Source: Nematostella vectensis (lineage: Eukaryota > Cnidaria > Anthozoa > Actiniaria > Edwardsiidae). Taken from it: 64,000 nucleotides of DNA. Below the pieces are notes generated by a model, which made no database searches, was not told the DNA's origin, and saw nothing but the letters and a program-made list of their open reading frames with translations. The translations under genes were made by a program, and so were the position numbers. Where the stretch lies: NCBI RefSeq assembly GCF_932526225.1, contig NC_064046.1, positions 1,798,001 to 1,862,000 on the forward strand, in the 5' to 3' direction. Below, in pieces: positions 37,504-59,320 of this stretch. Within the stretch, counting starts at the first letter, position 1. Each line of letters begins with the position of its first letter.

Positions 37504-40500
37504 ATGGCGCGCGCGTTTTCATGGGGCGCGCGCACTTTTACTGAGATGAATGACTCGCGACGACATGCGCGCTCTTACGGAGAAAGTAGTTTTGCGCGCT
37601 TTCATGTCCGCCCAGGTGATGTCATAGACAAACCCCGGTTTCCACGTTTCCATACAACACCGGAAAGCGTCGACAAGAAAATGGGCAACGGAGTTAGTTG
37701 TGTCCCTCAAGGTCATCAGTTTTTTACTCGTCGAATCGGAACAACCGATAATAATAGTAAGTATGACATTGTAATACAATAAGCTATAAACTATGACCAA
37801 GGAAAAAGCACTGAAACCGAGGCTAGATTAGTTACGTTTATGCCCGGGGCCATGTGCACAAAGAGGACTTCTTTACAAGTGATTGAATTGGTTGGAGCAT
37901 GGGCATCATATGCATCTATGTCTGCATTGGAACACCTCAAGGCGCTAAGGGGTCCTCGTTGCTTGCATGGGTGTGCCATTAGGGGTCGGCACGGGAAGTC
38001 GGACAGCTGAAACAGAAATCCGAATAAAAAAAAAATCAAGGCTTATAAGGTTAAAACCGTGAAAGGTTTTGGGATCCACACGGTTGAATTGTATATCAAG
38101 AAAGGTTAGTGGCGACTATAACAGCGCCCACTGGTAACCTTAACCCTTAAATCGCGAGCTAGATGCACAATAGCCCATGATCGATATGTCATTTTAGTCC
38201 TGGGGCGAGTGCATGACCGCTTTTGAACAGCATGGAGGCAAAATCTCCTTAGTTGGAAATCCTAATTAGCACAAGAGGCGTTTAGTTCTCGAATATGAGA
38301 AAAGCTGAGTTCGTGAGCCTTTGCAAAAGCGCTTGGTACGAGCGCTCCACTGCGCCTGTTCCAGTTCTGTCATGACATATCGTGTTTGTGCTTTATATGA
38401 CACTGCCGCCTTGAATAACTTGGCGCGTTACATCACTATAGTGTGTTCGTTACCTGGAGGAAACACCCTATCTTTCTGTACTAACTGTAACTTTGCTGTC
38501 TACCAGACTCTACTCGAGACGTAGTAGATCTCTTGGATAGAGTCGCACTGCTAGAGGAGCAATCCGACACTCAGGTAGGATTTCATTTGTTATCGAAACT
38601 CTTCGTTACAATCTCACTATCCCTATGGGTTAGAATTTATTTTGCCTACGATCACCCCTGCCTGTTTTTACGAGAGTTACTCGGTGGCAATGGCATGCAG
38701 TAGCGGAACTTGGGGGAGGGTTTAACCCCCCCCCCCTTTTGGGCTGCCAGAAAGCAATATGTAACAAAAATTGATACCCCCTCCCCATTTGTCACTGAGC
38801 CAACCCCCCCCCCCCCCCTTTAGCAAAAAGCTATATCCTCCCCTGGTATGACATAGCTGGTTTGACTTACTGCATTGAGAAGACTTGTCGTGCTCAAGTT
38901 TTCTACCGGTGATACCAGGAGAGGTATATCAAGACCTTGAAGGTGATGGCGTCGCGTCAAGAGGTACGGATGAAAGAAGGAAAAATGCGCATTCTTTGCA
39001 TTGCCGAGAAACTAAAACGTCACGAGACGGAGAACGAGAGTAAGAGAAAACTTCAAGAAGAAACGATGCAAGTCATGGGGAACATACTGCAGGTATGATG
39101 GATGATTAATGATATGATTATTTATATAGATGATGACGATGATATGAGAGTGATTTGTCGGTGGTGTTGATGATAATAATGGTGGTGGTGATGATGATAA
39201 TTGTGGTTGTGATGATGATAATTGTGGTGGTGACGATGATGATAATTGTGGTGGTGATGATGATGATGATGATGATAATGTTGGTTGTGATGATGATAAT
39301 GGTGGTGATGATGATAATGGTGGTGATGATGATGATAATTGTGGTTATGATGATGATGATAATGGTGGTGATAATGATGATGACAATGGTGGTGATAATG
39401 ATGGTGGTTGTGATGATGATGATAATGGTGCGGATGATGATAATGATGGTGATGATGATAATTGTGGTTGTGATGATGATAATTGTGGTGGTGATGATAA
39501 TGATAATGTTGGTTGTGATGATGATGATAATGGCGGTGATGATGATAATATTGGTTGTGATGATGATGATAATTCTGATGGGGTTGATGATAATGGTGAT
39601 GGTAATTATGATAATTGTGGTTATGATGATGATGATAATAATGGTGGTGATAATGATGATAATGGTTGTGATGATGATGATGGTGGTGGTAATGATGATA
39701 ATTGTGGAGGTGATAATGATGATAATTGTGGTTGTGAAGATGATAACGATGAAACAATGAAAAGGTAGATGTTAACGGTGTCAAAATGGCATAAATAAAA
39801 TGTTCGTGATAGTGTGTACATTCTATTTACGTCCGTTGTAAGTGTCAAATGGACGATTAAAATGATGAAAATGGGCCTAGAGCCTAGAAAGTCCTGGTGA
39901 GTTGTGATGATATTGACGTCACCTTCTGTTTCCGTAATAATCAGTCGTTATGATCATCTCTCATCTCCCTCCAGGCATTACAAAAAAGGATGGACGAACA
40001 CAATTTCATCATGCGAGCACTCCTAAGAGACTCTTCTGCGCCGGTGCTTGATAAAAAGGTAAAAAGCTCCCCTAACCCCCCCGCTCCCCTAATTTTGGCT
40101 TTGATATGGCCTTAATGGCATAGCAAGGCCGTAGCATGGGGGGGGGGGGGGGGGGGGGTACTGGGGGCACGTGCCCTCCCCCAATATTTTTAAAAAATAA
40201 AAGGAAATGACCAGCAGGGGCGTGGTTGTGTCATCCATTGTTTTCTTAATGTTTCTCTATTTTGTCCCTCCCCCTTCATTTGCGGCTTTGATACGGCCTT
40301 TATGGGATAGTGTTAGGAGCTTGGCGATAAAGGGTATGATTAGAGGGAGGTTACTACGTAATCTTGGTACAAACATATTCTCCATTACAAAAAAATATCT
40401 TATAAGTGGGTCATTCTGAACAATTATAACAGAACTCTGTCTTTAGAATGACGAAGCAAGACTTGCAAAGCTTCTGGAGCACGGGATTGAGGACGGGATG

Positions 40501-40620
40501 GGGTGCCTTCGCAAACTAGAAGAGATGTCACCACCAGCGGTAGTACAAGCTGCCTCTACGTCACAGTACCTGGACGAGAAAAGGCAGGCTATTGACGGCA
40601 TACGGAAAAGATGCCTATGA
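37504..40620 (+). CDS. Coiled-coil protein with N-myristoylation-type start (plus member of the pair)
   Basis: Exons: 37504 (or 37681)-37756, 38507-38574, 38919-39092, 39975-40058 and 40447-40620. Both starts give a closed frame: 250 aa from 37504, or 191 aa from 37681. The second ATG gives MGNGVSCVPQGHQ, a textbook myristoylation sequence (G2, S6) with an adjacent Cys7 for palmitoylation, and has a good context (aaaATGG). I favour it for a membrane-anchored form, while the upstream ATG would add a basic Arg-rich leader. The rest is helical: VVDLLDRVALLEEQ, ERYIKTLKVMASRQEV, KLKRHETENESKRKLQEE, ALQKRMDEHNFIMRALLRD, and a C-terminal LLEHGIEDGMGCLRKLEE. No known family is recognised. Introns 2 and 3 hold homopolymer and GGT/GAT repeats. 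Polyadenylation may use aataaa near 40850. Confidence 0.68.
38725..38820. repeat. C-homopolymer-rich intronic block
   Basis: Two runs (about 11 and 16 C) with GCAAAAAGC-type flanks and a mirrored 'gggggagggtttaaccccc' start. It resembles the C-rich cores of the TGTGTAGTTCC foldback family, but the ends are not recognisable. Confidence 0.5.
39120..39765. repeat. GAT/GGT/AAT microsatellite in intron 3 of the plus coiled-coil gene
   Basis: About 640 bp of GATGAT, AATGGTGGT and AATTGTGGTTGT units. The His/Tyr-rich and Met/Val-rich open frames across it are artefacts. Confidence 0.85.
40120..40290. mobile_element. Copy of the 'GTAGCCAGG / CTACTGGTCATTTCC' repeat, reverse
   Basis: caaggccgtagcatggg is followed by about 20 G, GGGGGCACGTGCCC, and aaaaggaaatgaccagcagg, the complement of the central block of the 21.6- and 32.0-kb copies. 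Confidence 0.6.
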
Positions 40621-41003
40621 ACACAGACTGTCTCACTATCACGATTATAAATTGTATTTTCTTTTATCTAATGTGAATAAGTTTGCTACAACGCCCAGTC
40701 TTAGCTAGCCATAAGCGAAAAGATGATATGTGTACTAGCTAGTAAAGTTACAAGTAAAGCTCTGTATGAATTTTCACATTTTCCTGTTTATTTTCAATGC
40801 AATTTTAAATAACTTGAGAAAGTTAAATACAGATAGTAACAAAATAATATAAATAAACTGAAACATGTTCAAGATAGAATAGAACCTTACACTTTTCTTA
40901 TCTGGTTCTCGTCACAATCGCTAAAAAGTTGGTTGCTTTATTACACTTATTTTGAATGATATTAGGGTATTTAATTGAATTAATTTCTAGAGATAAACTT
41001 TTC

Positions 41004-41530
41004 TTACTGCTCCGTCTGAGCCATGAAGCAAACTATACACCAATCAGGACATGGATTCGGTCGGCGTTTTTTGTACGATTCACCCGGGCTAGCGTCGTCC
41101 TCCCTTGTTTCCCGCGCTTTTCGCCTCAAAAGAGGCGTGCGCTTTCCCCTCGCATTGCATCCAGGGGTGGGGAAGTGGATTTCAATTCCCGCCGTGCATC
41201 GCTGGGAGTCATGTAGAGATTTTAGGAAAACTATGTCTTGTACTCTGGAGGATACGTCTTCGCCCCATACCCCCGGTAATAGAGCTCTCACTTCTCTCTC
41301 TACCGCGGGAAGCTGGGAACAAGGGACGTCTTTTGTGTAGTGGACATCTCTGCGTAGCTGTGAGCCGCTTGTGCGTTTTGTTGTCAAGTGACTGGAGACT
41401 AATCTTGTGAATCCGTGTTCCTCTAGGTTTGCTCGTCTTATCATCTCCAGCATTTGTGTGTTAGTCGCTTTGAATGTACGGTCGTAGATGCGGAACTCGT
41501 CTTTCTCGTGGGCGGCCAGAATTGTGTTAT
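41004..41530 (-). CDS. Last coding exon of an unrecognised minus-strand gene
   Basis: After an acceptor at 41531-41532 (tttcaag) a long open exon reads EKDEFRIYDRTFKATNTQML, then EMIRRANLEEHGFTRLV, ending in a basic tail (KRTPLLRRKARETRED) and CIVCFMAQTEQ. Composition and codon use look coding, and the exon enters in phase 1. I recognise no domain. The acceptor is only about 20 bp from a MITE (41553-41796). The upstream exons are uncertain (next entry). Confidence 0.45.
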
Positions 41531-41552
41531 CTTGAAAATAAAAGAGACATAT

Positions 41553-41796
41553 TGTGTAGTTCCGGAAATATCCATCCCCCCTATGGGGGGAGGGGGGGGG
41601 TCGGAGGTATGACTCCCCCACCCCTCTGGAATTTCCAACCCCCTGGAAATAAAAATAAAGTAACGGAAAAGGGGCATTTACCCCCCCCCCCCCCCTCCCT
41701 TCTAGAAATTTCTGGGCGTTTGAACCCCCCACCCCCTTCCCCCCGGAATTTCCAATCCCCTCCATGGGGGGTATGTATATTTTCTGGAAGTACACA
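41553..41796. mobile_element. Foldback MITE, TGTGTAGTTCC family, copy 2
   Basis: The left end TGTGTAGTTCCGGAAATATC and right end (complement TGTGTACTTCCAGAAAATAT) enclose GGAATTTCCAACCCCCT-type motifs and long C/G runs, as in the copy at 18342-18560. It is about 244 bp. Confidence 0.75.
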
Positions 41797-41844
41797 TTAG
41801 TATTTCATAGGTTATTTATCAGTATTCATTAACTTATTAGTATT

Positions 41845-43768
41845 TTATAGCCTACAGTGTACAGTTATAACCGTCCTAGGGCTTAACATAAGAATAGCAA
41901 TTAACAGTTGTGAGGCTGAACTAAACCTACATTTAAAACCAGAGATAAGGGCGCGCTGTCCAGTTATCTTATGAAAAAGGATAGTCTTTGACAATACTTC
42001 AATAGGGAATTGCCCCCTTTTGTGGTATACAAATACAAAGTCTGTGATATCATGTCGGGCGTTTGAATTCTTGGGATCTAAAGTAGAGAATTTCATATTC
42101 AGGCTCACTGTAAGTTATATGTTATTTTAAGTTTTAAAATAACCAGAATTATGATATTGAATTTCTAACAGGAAAACAAACGAACTGTGTGGGCAGTGAC
42201 CCGCGTGGGCGAAGGCCACGATTAAAACCGAAAACATTCCTTTCCTATTTGAACAAAATAAAACACGTTTTGCCTTTAAGTGCCCTGCTCTCGTGGCTAA
42301 TACATTAAGATCTAAGATACTAGAAATAATGAAATTACCCTTTGAATCACATTGAGTGTCTGAATGATGTTAACGCCATTAATGCGATCGGCTCTTCTTT
42401 CAGGATATACCACAATTGAAGATGACAGGGAAAAATGGACCCTATTTTAACCACAGGAAAGGATAAGTTATCTTATGGTAGCGGAAATCCCATTTGGTGA
42501 AAACAATCAAGAAGGGTCATCCGTAAAATATTGGCATATATTTACAATTGTTCTTTTGGTAGAAAAATGAATTAATCATTGGAAATAATTTACCAAATAT
42601 GTTAAACGACAAACCGTAATCAAATTTTGAATGAGTAATAAAAACCCACATAAATCTATACCTGTGATTCATCTCAAGCCTAAAGTTGTAAAGAGGAAAT
42701 GGCCGTAAAACAAAAAGTTGAGAAATAATAAAAAATTACGTTAGAAGTGATATTTTTCCAATTACCTGACTAATTCCGTCTAACTCATAAATAGCAGCGA
42801 CACCCTAACAGAGAAAAAAAGATCGCGAGGATATTTAAACCGAGCAAAGAGGTGTAGAAAGTGCTCCTCTAGTGTGAAATACTTTCAACTGCTCTTTTTT
42901 GCATGAAAGGAAATTGGTTTCAATTTCCAGGGTTTCGTTAAACACTGCTTGTGGTGACTCGATGGGGTTTGAACAAAGACAAATAAACAATGTAAAACTT
43001 TGACTGTTAATCTACCTGGAATCCTTTATTTGCTTAAGCTCAATAAAATAGGCATAAAAAGGTCTTAGACTTAGCGTTTTGTCAACTTTTCGAGCGTTAC
43101 GACACTTGTTTGTAAACATTATTATCAAGTTTTAAAAAGCCATTTAGAAAGCAATGGAGGTGATTAAAGATATATTACATTGCAAAAACGAGAGCACAGT
43201 ATACTATACGAGATCGCATTGGTTTGCACAATAAGAAGCAAGTTTGGATTAATTTGCGAAATTCCAAAGTAATTACTGGACGTCACAACTAGTTTGTCAT
43301 AATTTGGCCCCTTGATGAGTGGAATGTTTTTAGTTCTTCTTGTTGTGAATTCGATGAAGGAACTACGGACTAGAAACTCTTCCATCTTTATCTTTGGTCA
43401 GTTGACCTTTCATTCAACATGGATTTGCTTGAGTAAGTTTTGCTACACGATCACGACTGTAAATACACAGTAAGCAAGTTCGTTTAAGACAGCCGCAGAT
43501 CCATGAAATTTGTAAATGCCCCGAGTCCTGTTTTACGACCAACTGATACTCTGTTAACAACCAAGAGTACTCAAACTGGCCCTTCTCTATTTTCTTATAA
43601 GAAAAGTTCCCAGGACAGAGTTTCCATCAGACCTTACGTTCTCATGGCATAGGTTACGTACGGTCTTAAAGTTTAAAAGTACACAGAATTCTATTGAGCT
43701 TACCCGTCAATATGAGCGCCCAGGCGAAAAACAAGAAGAGCAGATCTCTCAAGCTCAAGTGTTCCATA
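41845..43768 (-). CDS. Candidate upstream exons of the same gene, with signal peptide
   Basis: The best supported piece is 43768-43706: ATG with MEHLSLRDLLFLFFAWALIL, a hydrophobic signal or membrane start, with donor ACGG|gtaagc. A compatible second exon at about 43377-43182 reads FLVRSSFIEFTTRRTKN, then YFGISQINPNLLLIVQT. A 39-nt exon at 42805-42767 reads GVAAIYELDGISQ. Further coding-looking pieces are near 42430-42345 (RADRINGVNIIQTLNVIQR) and 42108-41930 (ITDFVFVYHKRGQF). Phases between the later pieces do not close, so the model is incomplete and may mix spurious exons. Upstream of the ATG lie a TGACGTCA-like site (about 43876-43883) and an inverted CCAAT box (about 43896). Confidence 0.3.
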
Positions 43769-45784
43769 TCTCTAAGGCGGTGCAAGTACTTTGTCACCGG
43801 ACCACTGCGTCTAAAATGCTCTACATTTCTGCCGCGCGCCAGGCTTATGTTCTCTAGCGAATGGGTTTCTCAGTCGTGACGTCACGCCCTCATCAACCAA
43901 TCAGCGCACGCGAAGGAGACAAGTTTCCAGAGTAGTGACAAAGCTCTGAAGGCGAAGATGGCAGCTCATTTGGCTGCTCCGTTAGGGCGCGCATCCGGCG
44001 TGAGATGTTACGAGAAAAGAGTTACTTGATAAGAGAGCACACCCAAATAAGATGCGTGGTGAGATGAGCATGGATCTACGTGTAAACTTGTGGAAGCTTG
44101 CAACATGCGTATTCCATTACATGAAGATCAAGCCGACACGAATCCCCCCACGCATCACTATGAACAAACCAGTTCTTTCACCGAGCACTCTTAACTAGAA
44201 CTGCGATAAACATCTACGTCTTTCCGTAATGTATCCATAGCTTGCGACTATCGGATTATGTATTCATTTAATATGAAGCGCCCTTAGTATGAATAACGGA
44301 TAGTATCTGGCAAAGGCAGACGGCCTGACGACGCGGGACCGGTCTTAGCTCTACGGATGAGAATCATGGGAGACATGACTTTTACTTTAAAAACTATTAG
44401 CCTGGGATTAGTTCATTTAGTTTTTATGTGACATATACGCATCGTTTTCTGCTGTGATGGACTGGTATAGGATCGTTATACATGGACGCTACGCAAGAAA
44501 TCAAAAAAGAATCTTGCGCATTTCTGATAAGATGGGCAAGGACTGTTGGGACTGTGCCACTCCTAACGCTAATGGAATCTCAAATGTCACGCACGCTCTG
44601 CGCTTCATATTATTGTAACAGGGGTTAAATGCATCCCAACATTAAGTTTCTGGAGAGCATTACAACATTTTAAATTACATTAAAGACGCAATTAATTTCA
44701 AAGCTCACTTTTGATGCTTTTAAAAGGCTAATGTTACATACTCGATGTTGTAATTGTGATCCTTAGGTTTCATAGGCGGGCTTTAACATTTTTCCAATTG
44801 ACTACTTGTCTATTTATCAACCATGATCGATGTCATGAAGATCGTCTCAAGTAAGTAGATCGAGCATGTAACAAACAAGCGTGTTTAATATATCACTTCC
44901 CATCAGTCTTCCTTCCTGTTCAATATCTGTTTCTTTTTAAAGCGTCCAGAAAAAGACTTATCTTCAAGTATTTTAAAACTAGTTTCCTCATTGAAATTGG
45001 TTGGTATTTTTTTCCGTGCTTGATAAACATCGACATCGTGTATCATAATTCACTCACGGATTATAGAAATAACCGAGCTTTGTCCACAAGGTATGTTTTC
45101 TAGAATTGAAGTACGAGATGAAAATATCACACAGTTGTTACATACTTTACATCTTAGTAGCCTATCGACCAATCATGGTCGACCAAATCAATTTTTTTCT
45201 TTTTCTGATTTTAGATCAGAGAACTACCCTTGGTGAAATAAAGGCAATCATTTGATCTTGTCCTCGACTAGTGTTAAATAAAATATGGATTGCTACCAAT
45301 GGACGGGGGAGGATAACAAGGCCTTGCGTTAGTAACATTTCCTTCTCCTTTTTTCCATGTTCGACAGGGACAAAAAAAAAAGAACAAGATGGCGGGAGGG
45401 AGGCATCGCCTTATTTGCGCTGAAGAAACATGAGTACAAGCACACTAGATTTAAATGGGAATAAACGCGAAAAACGTCTTAAGGTTTGATCATTTGGAGA
45501 ACTTCCACATTTGTGGAAAGGGGTTTTGATTCCCTCCATAGTTTAGAAACTAGTTGAAGTCAATAAAGTTCAATAAATGCTGTTTAGTTTATTCTGGTCT
45601 TTTATTAAAAACGTCTGCAACTATTGTGACAGCTTAAATTTATTCTTTCTAGAGGGTGGGTGCAAAGAACGTGCCAAGTTTGCACTCAAACAACGAAAGC
45701 AGCGGCTTTTTTTCGCTAATGAGACCAACAACACTGACGTCGTTCGGGCAAATGAGCTCAGTCTCACCTGCCGTGCCAAGTAGA

Positions 45785-45928
45785 ACAGCGGCGTAGCCAG
45801 GATTTTTAACAGGAGGAGGCCCAAATGCCTTTTATCTTGTATTCTAGATAATGTCTCATACATTTACTATATTTTGGGGTGCTAGAGGGGGAGGGCGGCA
45901 TGGCCATCCCCTTGGCTACGCCCCTGTA
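45785..45928. mobile_element. Complete 'GTAGCCAGG' foldback element
   Basis: acagcggcgtagccaggatt at the left and ccttggctacgcccctgtag at the right are inverted copies about 140 bp apart. This is the clearest example of the two ends of this family. Confidence 0.65.
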
Positions 45929-46371
45929 GAACGAGAAACGGGACGGGACTACTTCTGCCGGAAAACGGGGAAAAGGCGTGCAGGAGTTAAGATCTCAGAC
46001 GTTCCATATGTATATCTGTGGTAGTATGGGACCTGGTAGTATAGGAAACCTGTGTTTCTCATACAGGTATATACTACGTGAGTTAAGACAAATTACCTAC
46101 TTATCTCGTGATTGTCATACTGGGATTTTTGTTGAGTTTTAGAACAGTCCATTATTTCTTTTTAAGGCATATGAAATATCCAGTATCAGTGTGCGTAATA
46201 AAAGCAAATTGCAAATATTAAAAGATATAAAGCCTTCTGCAATAAAGGAAGTATCCTAATGCTTCACAATTTCAAGAACGGTTTGCTATTTTTGGGTTTG
46301 AAACAGCTAGACTATTGATTCCTACTAAAAATAGGCTGGATAGCGCGCAATGGGTATAGAAAAATGATATT

Positions 46372-46442
46372 GTCTAAAAAGCGGTTCTCTCGGCACGAAG
46401 GCTAGTTATCTCTGAGTGCGCACGGAAAACTGCTTTTTAGAC
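46372..46442. repeat. Small foldback GTCTAAAAAGC-GGTT
   Basis: GTCTAAAAAGCGGTT and AAACTGCTTTTTAGAC pair over 14-15 bp across a 41-bp spacer. It may be a miniature element; no target duplication was identified. Confidence 0.5.
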
Positions 46443-47181
46443 GCGCCTTACAGTTTATGCGCAATTGCGTCGAATAGATAAAGAGGGAATTGTAGCCTGC
46501 GAACCAAGCTTTTCGCGAAGAATGAGGCTAGCGCAATAAAGAGAAGGGGGAGGGGTAAGAAGAAAACTCCCCATTCTCCCCATTCTTCGATTTTGTTCTT
46601 TATTTCCGTTGAAACTCCACAGAAACACAGAATGGTTGTTAGGCATGGGTGCAATATTTTATTAATTTAGATACTTAACAATTAAACTGCAGGATGTTTA
46701 GCGGTTTAGTGGGAATGTGAATATCTTAAAAATCAGATCAGACTTTTGAGAAGCTCTTGAGCTTGGGTTGAAAACAGCTAGACTATTGATTGGTAACTTT
46801 TCACTCTCTGCAGAGACGTTCCTTAATCACTTTTTAGGCGTTTTGTCCGTTATACCATGACATTTCCCATTATATATCCGTAACCGCTAAGGTAGCACGC
46901 TGCATTTTTGCAGAACCGAATCGTATTTGAAAATCACTCAAATGCAATGTAATATACTTTCCTAACTATAGCTATAAAAGCTAAAAAGAGTTGTATGTTC
47001 TTATAATAAAGCACCTGGGTCTGACAGTAGGCGACGCATGCTAATTTACCCTAATTTACCCCGTTATTCCGTTATTCCGAGATAAAACTTAGATTACTTT
47101 GCCTTTTAACTTCATGGGGAAGATGTTCGCGTTATGTTGGGGTGTCTGTTATGCGAGTTTTTAATTATATTGTGAGTTTAA

Positions 47182-47425
47182 AGCCGCATTGTCACCAGTT
47201 TACTTCCGGTCGATTACGTAGCAATCTCCGATGATTTTTAACGGAAAATGAGAAAAATATTTCAAAATATTGAAAGAAGTGTTTATTAGAAGTTTCTTTG
47301 AGGATGTGATTGATAATTTAGAGCGGATGGCCTGTTTAATATCTCGGATTTTAATAGATTCTTTTGAATTTTAACGGTTTTTACTTCCGTCGGACCTCCG
47401 GAAGTAAACTGGTGACAATGAGGCT
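47182..47425. mobile_element. piggyBac-like MITE flanked by TTAA
   Basis: The inverted ends AGCCGCATTGTCACCAGTTT and AGCCTCATTGTCACCAGTTT (complement) continue ACTTCCGG for about 30 bp. TTAA flanks both sides (47178-47181 and 47426-47429), the piggyBac target site. The 244-bp body is AT-rich and non-coding. Confidence 0.8.
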
Positions 47426-48090
47426 TTAATGTCAAATCTTTATTCTCAACTTTGCAAGTGAAAAAAAAAGACTATACTATCTATAAACAATGCTCTTTAT
47501 TTTATTGACATCGGTCTTTTTAAAAATGATAGCAATTGATGTCTTTAGAAAGATCTGTTTCCAGATAAAACTGAAAATGATATTTTCTCAGGGAAAAGCC
47601 TACTTGATGCCCCTTGATTGCACACCAAAGGATTCCCATGGCTGATACTAGACTTCCGGTTGGGTGCGCCCTATTGGAGTACCTGAGCACACGATGTGGG
47701 TGGCGCTGTTTTTAGTCAAAGAGCTCCCATGTAATCACCGATACTGCACTTTCCCGTAGTTGTCATTGTCATTGGAGGGGGGATGGTCGGAAGATATCTG
47801 TGGGGGGAGGGGGAAGGGGGAGTTTGTTATCAATATAAGGTTAAGCAGTTCACTGCGCTTGGATTGCAAAGAAATGAAAACATTCATCATAATCTCTTTT
47901 ATAGTTTCTTGTTTTCGATAGCGGCGGGTCGGGCAGGAAAATGCTCAAATATCAAGAGGTTTTAATTCGTCTTCAAATAACGACAAACCGGAATCTAAAT
48001 TGTTCATGCAAAAAAGAAATGTCTTCGTCGATTGTAGCCCCAAGTAAGCTTCTTTATGATCCCACACAGCAAAAAAGCTGCCAGCTTAGT

Positions 48091-48184
48091 AAGCTGGGGC
48101 AAGTGTAAGGGGCGCCCGTTTTGCCTCTTTATTTTTTCCCCACGTCCTGAACTTTTTCCGGGCGCCCCTTACATTTGCCCAGCT
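48091..48184. repeat. Strong 26-bp-arm hairpin
   Basis: The arms GCTGGGGCAAGTGTAAGGGG+CGCCCG and CGGGCGCCCCTTACATTTGC+CCAGC pair with one G-U and one bulge around a 40-nt loop of low-complexity T-rich sequence. It sits about 800 bp upstream of TAF4. It could be a miniature foldback transposon or a structured RNA. Confidence 0.55.
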
Positions 48185-48983
48185 CTCTCGCGCGGCCAAA
48201 CAAAAAACTAGCAAAACAAACTACAAACGATTTCGCGTATTCGCGCATATAAAAACTGCTCTGAAGCTCAACAAAACTGCCATCAACGCAAGCTAGAGAA
48301 AATTCGCCCATTTTTTTTTTTTAGGTAGTGGTATACAGGGCCGGGTTATCGAACCTGGTTGTGAAGCTTCAGCTGCCATGTTCGCAAACAGTAGAAATTT
48401 CTTCCTTTTTTCAAACCCGCCAAATCGCCCGGTTTTCGCGGGAGACTTCCGGTTTTTAGCCTTTATCTCCCGTTAAAAAATAAAATCGAAACTTCCTGTA
48501 CATTTACTGAAATTTCCCGGGAAAATTTATCGATAATTTCTAATACAGTTCTTGTATTTGAAGAGCAATCTTTGAGCTTTAGGTTGGCAAGTATGTTTTT
48601 TAAATCTACCTGCACGAAGCTTTTAGTTTTGTTTATAATAGAACGCTTCCGTTGCCTGCCATGCACCGTAATTTGTAAAAAAAAATATGCCTGAAAACGA
48701 ATGAGTTAGGAAGCTAAACGAATAATGTTTTGGGCTCACGCTTCGCCATATTTTGCATAGTTAAAAGGTCCCAAAAGCCATTCGTAGAAAATATCTAAAG
48801 ATGAATACACTGTATTATCATCATTTGTTGTTTTCATTTTTTTGGTTTTTCGCTTTGTAAGTTCACTCACTTTCTTTGTGTTGTCAGCGGTTTCTCTTAA
48901 TGTATTCGTGCGCCCGCGCTGATTACATCCCATAATGCTAGTTTCTCTTTTATAAGCGAGTGCATCAATAGAATGGTGTTCAA

Positions 48984-58996
<10,013 letters not shown>

Positions 58997-59320
58997 TAGC
59001 GCGCGCACTCACTAAAAGGCTTCGACCAGGTGACGAGAGTTCCCGAGAGTCTAACGAACGTCCGTCGAAGGGGGACCAACAAGTCGCTACTGCCCTACAA
59101 AGGCCTGTGTGGCGCGGTTACAAAATGCTTCCGAATGATGTACGAAAAGATCCCGAGATTCTTACGAGCATGCGTCGAGAAGAATCCCACCAAGTCACTA
59201 ATGCCCTATTAGGCCCTGCTTAAATAGTTAGGCGCACGTGCTCGCGGCCACGAAAGGCATACGAGTTTTATACAAGCAACTTCCGAGAATCTTACGAGCT
59301 TCCGATATACTTACGAGCGT
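58997..59320 (+). repeat. Decayed tandem copies of the last TAF4 exon
   Basis: The final exon segment (acgaaatcgcttatgctctac + aaggc) recurs at about 59080 (acaagtcgctactgccctac + aaaggc) and about 59188 (accaagtcactaatgcccta + ttaggc). The units are about 110-115 bp apart, each preceded by a ccgagag/ccgagatt and cttacgagc-like block. Another cttacgagcttccg lies near 59290. Copies contain stops and no splice sites, so this is 3' UTR or untranscribed. Confidence 0.6.

Larger units (their letters stand above)
43900..48983. other. Long intergenic region without a supportable gene
   Basis: About 5 kb between two promoter regions. Short open frames lack splice partners. It contains one 'GTAGCCAGG' repeat, a small foldback, a TTAA-flanked MITE and a strong hairpin, each listed separately. 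The rest is AT-rich with nothing recognisable. Confidence 0.6.

Noticed and set aside
39122-39784. His/Tyr-rich 220-codon frame, suggestive of a metal-binding protein
   Set aside because: It is wholly within a GAT/AAT/GGT microsatellite in an intron.
43182-43377. Similarity of NPNLLLIVQT to the calcium-channel alpha-2/delta C-terminus
   Set aside because: The match covers about ten residues only, and no VWA or Cache domain is nearby.
48129-48311. 60-codon minus frame over the 48.1-kb hairpin
   Set aside because: It is a low-complexity frame spanning an inverted repeat, with no splice context and no recognisable motif.
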